This document shows positions 23,433 through 32,147 of a stretch of DNA of 64,000 nt, in pieces (positions within the stretch are counted from its first letter, which is position 1; the number at the start of each line of letters is the position of its first letter). The notes beneath the pieces were generated by a model. That model saw nothing but the letters and a program-made list of their open reading frames with translations, ran no database searches and was not told the DNA's origin. The position numbers and the translations under genes are program-made. This stretch comes from Volutella citrinella (taxonomy: Eukaryota > Ascomycota > Sordariomycetes > Hypocreales > Nectriaceae): the NCBI GenBank assembly GCA_034401135.1, contig JAWZSP010000004.1:1612001-1676000 (forward strand), read 5' to 3'.

Positions 23433-24468
23433 TTACAATCGGGCCCCGTCCTCGCGTCCCACGCATCGTGTGATCTCAACACCGTCCTGCAAATCGTCAG
23501 CACAGAGGTCTGCATTGTGCAGTTGGGACCAAAGGAGGGGTATGGGGAGGGGGACTCTACCGGAATACCAGTTGGCTCGAAGCTGCGAAAAAGCGTGCTC
23601 TCGTAGACGAGATCCGGATCTCCCAAAACATCTTGATCCAACACTTCCTCGCCTTGGCGGCTCGAGTACTGCCGCGCTGTCTTGTCCGCGAAGCCGACAG
23701 TCCCCCCAGTGCCAGTCCTGGACCCGGTGCGAGCGCGCTTCTCAGCTACGCTGCTGCGGACATACTCGAGATACGGCGGGTTGCCTGGTTTAATGGCATT
23801 GTCAGCGGCCAGCACCGAGCCTGGCCGGATGAGCCGCAGCTGCTCGCACAACTTCAGGTCAGGCAGGTAGGCCGGCTTGTAGTGGTCAAGGAACATGAGG
23901 TCGATGCCGGCGCTGTTTCCGTGGGCCAGGGACCCTTCGGCATACAGGCGCCGCAGCGACTCGTCGCTGGGACCGACCACGACCCTGACAATGTCGCTAA
24001 GCCCGGCAAGGTCTATGAGCGAGCTGATGACTGCTGCAAACTCCGGGTTTCGTTCGAGGCTCCAGTACCGCCGGCCCCCGGCTCTGCGAACGGCATCGCC
24101 AAAGAGAAGGGCAGAGTAGCCAATGTAGCCGCCGAGCTCAACCTGGTTGTTGATGTTGCTGTCAGTGTCGCGTCTCATAAAGTCTTGCACTCAGTTCATT
24201 GCAGAGCTCTGCTCACCATGGTTGTGGGCTTGACTTCAGCAATAAGGTCCGTGACGATTCTGCCCTTGTCCTCTCCGATATTCATGAGATACTTCTTTGT
24301 TCGCGCATACTCGTCAATTGCGTCGAGGACGAGCTTTGCCGACCCTCTCAGCTGGGACAGATTCGGTTGGCTGTAGACAAAGTGGAGGAGTTCAATCTCT
24401 CGCCCGTCGTCAAAGAAGACATCCTCCTCCTGCTCAGCATAGGCCTTTGCTTGGTCAAACGACGCCAT
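23433..24468 (-). CDS. Catechol-type class I SAM O-methyltransferase, partner of the cyclitol cyclase
   Basis: Three exons on the minus strand: 24468-24217, 24142-23561 and 23486-23433, giving 295 residues. The joined sequence TTM-VELGGYIGYSA rebuilds the SAM-binding loop, and FEPTGIP-DGVEITRCVG rebuilds the usual COMT-like end, which supports both introns. Metal ligands of catechol O-methyltransferase are matched by Asp170 (MFLDHYKPAYLPDLKLCE) and Asp198-Asn199 (VLAADNAIKPGNPPY). It would methylate an enediol-like oxygen with SAM and Mg2+. Head-to-head position with the cyclase 1.2 kb away mirrors the linked cyclase/O-methyltransferase pair that makes 4-deoxygadusol in cyanobacteria and fungi. 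The true substrate is inferred from this context; the fold and cofactor use are secure. Confidence 0.9.
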
Positions 24469-25531
24469 GATTGACACAAAAAAAAAGGAATAAAACAGAT
24501 GAACTGGATGAAGATCAAGTGGCCATCAACAATGCGTGAAGCACCAAGTCACAAAGATGGCGAGCCCTGTCCGTGCTGTTCAGCCGCTGCAGACTGGGGT
24601 GTCTTCGATGGTCATCTTACATGCCTCGCATGTCCATCGCATACATCCCGCATCTAATAGGCTCCAGGTGCCTCTACGAGCCACGTGCGATATGCATAGA
24701 GACGCGCGGGACAATGTGATGACGCGCACATGGCGACTGTTACAACTGAGTTTCGCCAAAGATCGGATCGACGCAACCTCTCAGGCTTTCCCACGTCTGA
24801 AAGCGGATCGACCCTAGGCCACGTCCCCCCCGTCCCGGAGGTCCGTCCCGTCGTTGCTCTGCATCTTATCAAAAGATTAAGCTCCCGTGTTGCTAGCCAT
24901 TGTCTCGGACAATAACTGACCTCGACCGAAAGAAGCCTGGCTGCCCTAAGCGATTGTTGTTCCATGAGCCGCTGATCGGCTGCAGGAGGTAGATGACACC
25001 TTGACCGCCCGATACCCATCGGCGGCGCATCATGGAAACGGTTGGATTCGAACTCTCCTCCCTATTCTGTTGACAAGAGTAGTAGCGACCTTGTCGCTAC
25101 AATCAGCTTACACCGCTATGTCTTGGGGCTTTGACTCGGTCAGCCAACCGGTCAGGGAAAGGCGCCTAGGGTACGGGAAATCGATAACATCATGACTGTA
25201 TAGGACGAAACCTTGCATTGTGATCCGGGACGTACTGCTATACCTTGGTAATTGCGTTCCATTTGGCCAGGAACTCGGGTAACAGGTACTGATTTGCTTC
25301 ACGCAAGGACTGACCTCGGCGGCTCTCAGGCCGGGACAAGGTGCGATGAGGGTCCAATGTGACGGGACTATGGGAAAGGATTCCATAGTTGGTTGGCGAG
25401 TCTCTTTGGCTGAGAGCGAGGCCCCCCATGCCTTTTTGGTGAGAAGAGACACAGACGCTCACATGTATGTGAGTTGCAACCACAACATAAAAGGCCTTGC
25501 CAATGCCGTACCCAAGTCTTGCAGTTGTACA

Positions 25532-25576
<45 letters not shown>

Positions 25577-25645
25577 ACGCACACACCTACACACACCTAC
25601 ACACACTCACTCAGATTCCCGCACATCTTTCCCTTCCTGCCCAAC
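24469..25645. promoter_or_regulatory. Shared divergent promoter of O-methyltransferase and cyclase
   Basis: 1,177 bp between two divergent starts, so it must drive both genes and could co-regulate them. A TATA-like ATAAAAG lies at 25487-25493 on the cyclase side, about 155 bp before its ATG, and an A-rich tract follows the methyltransferase start at 24478-24488. No gene is seen inside. Light- or development-responsive sites could not be identified with confidence. Confidence 0.55.
25533..25612 (+). repeat. (AC)n microsatellite in the cyclase leader
   Basis: Seventeen uninterrupted AC units at 25533-25566, then an imperfect tract with G and CT interruptions to about 25612, ending 33 nt before the cyclase ATG. 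It is probably transcribed as 5' UTR. Confidence 0.95.
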
Positions 25646-27270
25646 ATGTCTGACATGAAAGCCACCGTCGAGCCGACCCCCAAGGGGTTCTCGGTCTGCG
25701 GCTACGAGAAGATTGAATACGACTTCGAGTTCCTCGACGGCGTTTTCCGCGTCTCCAACTCTCAACTCGCCGAGTGCTACCGCCCGTGGCAGCGCTGCCT
25801 GGCCGTCATGGATCTAAACATGTTCAATATCTACGGACAACAGATGCAGCAATACTTTGACCACTACGAGATTCCCCTCACTATCCACAAGACCATGATT
25901 GGTGAAAAGGCCAAGAGCATGGACACTCTGCTCGGCATTGTTGACTCGATGACCGAGTTTGGCATCTACCGAAAGGAGCCCGTGCTGGTGGTTGGTGGTG
26001 GGCTTGTTACTGACGTAGCTGGGTAAGTTGACGAACCAATTCTGAGACGAGATACTCTTTGAGAGTGAAAGTCGAGAACTGACGCAGGGGGTAGATTTGC
26101 CTGTGCTGCGTATCGACGCAACACCAACTACATCCGGATCCCAACCACCGTCATTGGCCTGATTGATGCGTCAGTCTCCATCAAGGTCGCAGTCAACTAT
26201 GGGCGCTACAAGAACAGACTGGGTGCGTACCACGCGCCCACCCACACGTTCCTGGACTTTACGTTCTTGAGAACGCTGCCCGTCGCCCAGATTCGCAACG
26301 GGTTCGCCGAGCTCATCAAGATCTCCTCGTGTGCCCACCGCCAGACTTTTGAGTACCTCAACGACTACTGCGAGGAGCTGATTGGAACCGCGTTTGGGCG
26401 TGCCGATGGTGCGTCCGAGGACATCGTAAAGGTGGCCGACGAGGTGTGCCGGGCTGGCATTTACGAGATGCTCAAGCTGGAGACGCCCAACTTGCACGAG
26501 ATTATGCTGGATAGAGTGATTGCGTATGGACATACGTGAGTTATCCGTCTCCCTGTATAGGACCAATCATGACATCTGTCCTAACTGCCCCTAGCTGGTC
26601 ACCGTTGCATGAACTCGTCCCCGAGACGCCCTTGCGCCACGGTCACGCAATCTCGATCGACATGGCCTACTCGGCGACGCTCTCGCACATGCGTGGGCTC
26701 CTCTCCAAGGAGGATCATGCCAGGCTTTTGCGCCTGTTTTCCCGCGCCGGCCTCTCCATGGACCACCCGCAGTTTGACGGCCCTCTGCTCGAACGCGCTA
26801 CAGCTGCCATCATGAAGACGCGCGATGGCAAGCTGCGAGCTGCTGTGCCCACGAGCCCCATGGGCGAGTGTGTGTTCCTCAACGACGTCAGCCATGACGA
26901 GATGTGTCGGGCTCTGGAGCTTCACAAGAGCCTGATGAAGGAGTATCCGCGAGGCGGTGAGGGCCTGGATGCATACGTCGACGCCAGTGACACTGGATAC
27001 ACCGTTCAGGGCACACCCGTGGAGGATGGAGACTCGTCCGAATTGTCCATGGATGACACTGACAGCGGCTACCAGCACACGTCTAGCCCCGACGGCATGG
27101 ATGGTCTACAGAATGGCGGCGTCGAGATGGCAAACGGCTACAACTGTCCACGCTCAAGCGGCTACTCGGACAGTGTGGACAGGATTAGCAACGGGTTGAA
27201 GGACAAGGTGAACAAGATGGAGGGTCACCTCTTCAATAAGGTGACCGTACAGAGCGGAGGCGATGCTTAG
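25646..27270 (+). CDS. Sedoheptulose-7-phosphate cyclase, desmethyl-4-deoxygadusol synthase (DDGS) type
   Basis: Three exons: 25646-26022, 26095-26535 and 26595-27270, giving 497 residues. It belongs to the 3-dehydroquinate-synthase-like sugar phosphate cyclases: NAD-binding [18 protein letters not shown] (residues 117-134, joined across intron 1), [20 protein letters not shown], and metal ligands Glu198 (NGFAELIKI), His272 (YGHTWSPLH) and His288 ([12 protein letters not shown]), the last two with the 16-residue spacing of fungal AROM. The motifs VTDVAGFACA and [15 protein letters not shown] are those I associate with DDGS rather than with valiolone synthases; this subclass call is from memory of the families. 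It would convert sedoheptulose 7-phosphate to desmethyl-4-deoxygadusol. The C-terminal about 105 residues are Asp/Ser/Gly-rich and disordered. An open frame continues upstream through the AC tract, but ATG 25646 is the first consistent with the family. Confidence 0.92.
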
Positions 27271-27457
27271 GCAGATAGATGTCTTTGACAAGTTTGCAAC
27301 TCGAGGTTTAGATACCCGCAGGCCTTTCAGGGTCTTGGCCAGCTTCATTATGCATTTCTACATCTTTTCATTATACTCACCGCCCACTTGCTTGAAAGAC
27401 TTGGCATGCATACATAATTCGTGTCCATCATCTCCCTTGCTGGCCTTTGTGAATTAT

Positions 27458-28969
27458 TTATTGGCTCATGGCACAATCGTCTTCTCGACGTAAAGCACTC
27501 TCCGTAAACAACGCTTCAATACGCTGCCATGCCCTTGGCGAAAGGAGAGCCGAAAACCAGTAATTGTCCTCCCTGTCCTTGCCGAGGATCACGACAAGGT
27601 TTAGAGGGATGGGACTGTCAATGAGGGCAAACGCCTGGTGATGCACCATGGTCCCCAGCGGGTTGGCCCTCGACTTGCTATGCTCTCCTTGCCGCAGCAC
27701 TGCTGGCCTGAAGTCGGCGGCGTGTACGAATCTCGCCTTGGTCCAGTTGGACGTGGCGAAGGGTATGGCCCCGGGAGGCATGCAGTAGAAGTACCCCTTC
27801 TTCCCCTTGTCGCACTGCTCGCGCTGCGTGCGCAGATATGCAAGCGTCTGCGCCGGGGTTGTTTGCTCCTGCAATGCTTGACGATGAGCCAAGGCCGCCG
27901 AGCGCAGAGGCCCGCGGACAGACTCTGGAGAGATGATGGCGTACACGGCCATGAACAAGTTTTGGGTGTATGAAGACTGGGGGTTGAGGATTCCCGGTAG
28001 TTTGGTGCGAATGTCCACGGCCGTCATGACACCGACGGTGCGCTTTCGGCGCTGCGAGAGGCCAATCGTCTGGGCAAGCCACGCCACTATGGCGTCTCCC
28101 TCGCTGATGAATGGGACAGCGTGGTCGGCGGACTTGGTCGGCTCCGAGCCCTGGTTGGCCTCTGCGTGCAGCCTCTTCACAATGCTGCTTGGGACGAATA
28201 CGGTGCGAGCCTCGAGACGACACCAGAGGCAGTCCCAGAGGAAGACGAGGACGAAGATGAACAGGCGAAACCCCGACAGAATACTGTCCTTGAGCATATA
28301 GTCGGAATCATGTTCGGCTTTGGACGAGGCAACGTCGAACAGCGAATCCTCCGGCAGGTCTTCCATGGGAGGAGGTTCGTCTCCAGCCAGGACGGCGGAC
28401 CAGGCGCGGAGAAGGCTCTGCTGGCCCATGGCGTCCATGAGAGAATGGGGGAACGAGAGTGACACGAGCGTTGCGTCGTTGAACGAGGTAACGTGCAGCG
28501 AAAGCACGGGGATATCCTGGCTGAAAAAGTCGTTTGGCTTCGCGGGGACGTCTGGTCGCACCGCTAGCTCATGAAACGTGCCTGGCCCGGGGTGGAACGA
28601 AGGTCCATCGGTTGGCGTAGGCAAGAGGCTTGCCAAAGGGTGCTCGCTCACGTCCATGGCATGCGTCACACGGGTATAGACCAACGCGGGCCGCTTCCTG
28701 GTGAAGTTGCGGGGAACGTGGAACTCGAGCTTCCCATCCTTGCCCAGCCGAAGACGCCCGGCGAGCTTCCTCCAGCTGCCGGTGCTGATGAGCCGCGTGA
28801 GAGAGCCATTGAGCTCTTCGGGGTCCAGCACGTCGTTGAATCGAAGGATCCAGGCGCAGCCATCGGCCTTGTTGTGTGGCAGGTTGTCGAGCAGGGTTGT
28901 CGTGTGAATCTCGTCCTCGTCGAGGGCCGAGGCTGACTTTTCGAAAGTCGGGCATTCCGAGGACCCCAT
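27458..28969 (-). CDS. BAHD-like acyltransferase (transferase family PF02458 type)
   Basis: Uninterrupted frame of 503 residues from ATG 28969; the frame stays open another 300 nt upstream, but family similarity begins at MGSSECPTFEKSASALDEDE. The catalytic HxxxD motif of CoA-dependent acyltransferases is His175-Ser-Leu-Met-Asp179 in LSFPHSLMDAMGQQ. A hydrophobic segment (GFRLFIFVLVFLWDCLW, about residues 237-253) may be a membrane-associated helix. The plant-type DFGWG motif is not seen; the fungal NPLGTMVHH region occurs near the C-terminus. Such enzymes transfer acyl groups from acyl-CoA to hydroxyl or amino groups of natural products. It converges on the cyclase gene, leaving 187 bp, which suggests a role in the same pathway, but this is context only. 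Confidence 0.87.
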   Translation of the reverse strand: MGSSECPTFEKSASALDEDEIHTTTLLDNLPHNKADGCAWILRFNDVLDPEELNGSLTRLISTGSWRKLAGRLRLGKDGKLEFHVPRNFTRKRPALVYTRVTHAMDVSEHPLASLLPTPTDGPSFHPGPGTFHELAVRPDVPAKPNDFFSQDIPVLSLHVTSFNDATLVSLSFPHSLMDAMGQQSLLRAWSAVLAGDEPPPMEDLPEDSLFDVASSKAEHDSDYMLKDSILSGFRLFIFVLVFLWDCLWCRLEARTVFVPSSIVKRLHAEANQGSEPTKSADHAVPFISEGDAIVAWLAQTIGLSQRRKRTVGVMTAVDIRTKLPGILNPQSSYTQNLFMAVYAIISPESVRGPLRSAALAHRQALQEQTTPAQTLAYLRTQREQCDKGKKGYFYCMPPGAIPFATSNWTKARFVHAADFRPAVLRQGEHSKSRANPLGTMVHHQAFALIDSPIPLNLVVILGKDREDNYWFSALLSPRAWQRIEALFTESALRREDDCAMSQ

Positions 28970-29621
28970 GGAAGCAAAGTGTGTCCGGGTTGAATAAGAA
29001 GATTGATAGGACAAGAATAGAAACAACAAGTCAGGAGCGCTGCCGGAGGAATCTGGCTCGGGATGGGATCCCGGGGACGTGGCTCGTATAAGACGAGGGA
29101 GGGGCGGTTGACAGCCGAAACAGCCCTTCCATGGCGTGAAGAAGTATGTCGGCCCGAATCCAACGGTCGAAGACAACAGTCTCACAAGGCCCAAGGCATC
29201 AGGTGATGGCAGAGACAACTGACGCAAGCTTGGCAAGTCTTGACGGGCGGGCGTTGATGGACGGTCATGCACTTATCGGGGCGCGTGAGAAACATTGAAT
29301 GGGCAGGTTTCCAACCTTGTCGAGGAAGGTGATGACTGAGACAGAACCCGAGACGGCCCAATAACCAGCAGCCCACAGGCTACAAACATTTTTGGATCCG
29401 GAACGCGGCACCGAGACCTGTCGTCATCGTTGTCGAGCATCGACATCGCGGCCGTGTTTGGTGTATGTTTTGCTTGTTAGTTTCCACTGGGGGTTAGCGC
29501 ACAAACCTCAAATCTGGGCTGCGAAACATCGGGGCCGGTTGTCGAGCTTGACGGGCCACCTCACGCGCAACGTATTAGCCCAAGGCCAAAATCGGGCTTT
29601 TGCACCCATCGGACCGGACCC
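28970..29621. other. Divergent promoter region
   Basis: About 650 bp between the acyltransferase and the neurochondrin-like gene. The acyltransferase side is open in frame but has no family sequence. No clear TATA box. Confidence 0.45.
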
Positions 29622-31685
29622 ATGGATGACGAGCCGGCCATGTCTGGACCGGAGCTGCAGGGTGGCGGCGGCGGCGGCCCTTCCAACGCGGAGCATCCCC
29701 CCGCGGATCTCGACAAGCTGCACTCGCTGCTCCAAGCAAAGGATGACACCCAGCGATTCGTCGGCCTGGCGCTCCTCAAGTCCGTCCTAGACAGCTCCGC
29801 AGACTTACGGCAGGACGAGCAGGCAACGGCCAAGCTTTGGGCCAGCATCCCCTCCAAGTTCCTCGACCGGCTCCTACGCACCGGCTCCAAAACCACCACG
29901 ACCAGGAATGCGGTCGAGATGCTCGATCTGGCTGTCTCAGTACTGCACATATTTTCCATCCTTCTCCCGCGCCAGGCCCGGACCGACCCAACGTTCCTCG
30001 ACAGGATCCCCCGGCTTGTTGGTGCTGTGCTCTATAGGTATGTATGCGGGTGAGTCGTTTCTGTGAAGCATGCCGTGCGCTGACTGGGACGGTCTGTTTC
30101 TTAGCTCCGAGGACACCACAAGGCTGATTCTGCAGCTTCTTCATACGCTGGTCAGCTCGCAGGAGGGCGCAGAGGCGTTTGTAGCCGTTGAAGACGTCAG
30201 CCCTCTCACAGAGATTGCTCCTGCTCACGCCGGCGCCCTCGATGTCTTCTGCTTCGCCTGGCTCAACGCAGGCACCGTCGTCAAGGACAAGGCCTCACTG
30301 GCCCGCAATGTCGACGCCACCCTTCAGCGTCTCGTCTCGTCGTTTACCGGCACCGACGCCGTCACCCTGCTCGAGTTCCTCGGCTACTTCTTGCGCCATG
30401 CCAACCCCACCGTAAGCCTTTGGCCTACTCGCTGGAGACGAGGGCCCGACGCTGACCACGCCCTGTTTAGATTCTTCCCACCCAGCCCAAGTGGCTGAAG
30501 CCTGCCATCACATATATCCAGAATTTGGCCACCAGCCGGCCGACCCCTGAGGCACGATCGGCGTACACCACCGCCGCTGCCTCCCTGCTCCAGTCATATC
30601 CGGCTGAGGCGCCCAAGCTTCTGTTCAGCCCGCCGAGAAAGGATGAAAACGCCTTCTCCTACCTCTTCATTAACCTTCTGTTCATTGATATCCGCTCCTC
30701 CGCTCCCACCTTGCTCGAGCAACTGAATACGCCCGGCTACCCCAAGACGTCCACAAGACTGGCGTCCGCGTACGATGTCATATCCATCTTTATTGGATAT
30801 CTGATACAGTCTCTCGAGGATGAGTCGCTTGACGGCCTCGTCATGCCGCCGGATAATCTGCTGAAGCTACGAAAGGGATTTGCAGAGACCATGTCCGTCA
30901 CTACCGAGTACCTACGCGACCGATGGGATGCGTCTGTTGCCGGTGCCATGGGTTTACACCCTGAAGCCCGGGTGGGCGCGGCGGAGACTGCCACAGGATC
31001 CCATCGTACGCTTGCCTGGGACTCCATGAAGGATAACGCCGAGGAGGACATGTTTATTCTATCCGCGATTCGGGCCCTCGCGATTTGGCTACGGGAAGAC
31101 GACAGCGACGTGCTCAGAAAGGAGACCACTGGCCTCATGGATATGTTCATGGACCTGTACAAATCGAGCTCGCAGGACAAGCTTGATTTCCGATCTGGTA
31201 TCCTTGTTGCCCTCGAGGGCGTGACCGCCTTGAAGGAGGGCATCGAATCTCTGCTGGCTCACGATGGCTGGAGCATCCTCGCCAAGGACCTCGTCGACAG
31301 CCTCGCCGACAGTACGCAGCGAAATGACGAGCAAATTGCCTCGAGGGCCACCGACATCGTCCGAATACTCCTACCCATCGTCGAACAGGAACAAGCAGGC
31401 ATCCCGGAAGCCTGGATGGATCTCATCACGTCAATGGCCGCGTTGGACATCTCGGAGCACCAGCAGCCGCCGTCTACGATCGTCCAGGAGGCGCAGATTG
31501 CCGGGTTGCAGCTCTGCTGCGCCGTTCTCGTCGGCGCCAACAGCGGGATGCGCCAGAGATACAAACACTCAATCAGCGCAATCGCCGGAGCTGCTGTCCA
31601 GGTAGCGCGGCACGTTTCCCCCTCCAGTCCTCTGAGAGAAATGATTGACGATGTGTTGGATACCCTGAGCGGCCTACAGAGATGA
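29622..31685 (+). CDS. Neurochondrin-family protein
   Basis: Three exons: 29622-30037, 30105-30411 and 30471-31685, giving 645 residues, a normal fungal length. An N-terminal Gly-rich linker is followed by LLQAKDDTQRFVGLALLKSVLD, the signature start of neurochondrin proteins, then an all-helical armadillo-like body to the end. The exon joins (LYR-SSEDTTRLI and HANPT-ILPTQPKW) keep the helices continuous. Human neurochondrin has been tied to neuronal signalling and SMN complexes; the fungal role is unknown to me. No catalytic residues or membrane spans are apparent. It is probably a bystander next to the cyclitol genes. Confidence 0.85.
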
Positions 31686-32147
31686 GGCTGAGGCTGAGGC
31701 GAGGATGAAGATGAGAATGAAAGACGAGGCTGCAACCTTGCGCCGCATCCAGCGGCCACATGCAGTCCGCATGGTCGAGCGTACGACGACGCGCTGATCA
31801 TCCTTCAAGGTTGGAACTCAGTGCGCTGAAACTCTGTATGTTGGTGGTTGTCGCAAACGTGGCTGCCGCTTGTCAGCGCTTATTCAGCCCCATGCCCAGC
31901 GCGCACAACCTTCGTCAGTATGATGGCACGGCCTAGGGAATTTACATGCGGATAGGCCGGGGGCGTGAGGGGTTCACGGCGAGCTTGCCCAATGAAGAGC
32001 GCAAGCAATGTATATATATAGCTAGCCGTGCCAGCCTCCCCGCTTGTGACGTGCAATGCCTAGCTCTCGTGCCCCTCGAACTTCTTGTTGGCTTCATATG
32101 TTGGCCAAATAATAGTACCAAGGCTCCTTTGTGTACCAGTGATTTGC
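31686..32147. other. Intergenic, promoter of the RclA-like gene
   Basis: 462 bp. A GAGGCT-type tandem repeat follows the neurochondrin stop (31685-31702), and a TATA element lies near the right end. Confidence 0.5.
32011..32020 (+). promoter_or_regulatory. Candidate TATA box of the RclA-like gene
   Basis: A perfect TATATATATA run 128-137 bp upstream of ATG 32148, in the right orientation and spacing for a fungal TATA element. No transcript data. Confidence 0.5.

Noticed and set aside
25040..25060. GGATTCGAACTC, resembling the T-arm of a minus-strand tRNA
   Set aside because: The flanking bases do not pair as a T stem, and no D-arm or anticodon arm is present.
25346..26026. Longer cyclase start upstream of the AC tract
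   Set aside because: The extra sequence is translation of the microsatellite and promoter DNA; cyclase similarity begins only after ATG 25646.
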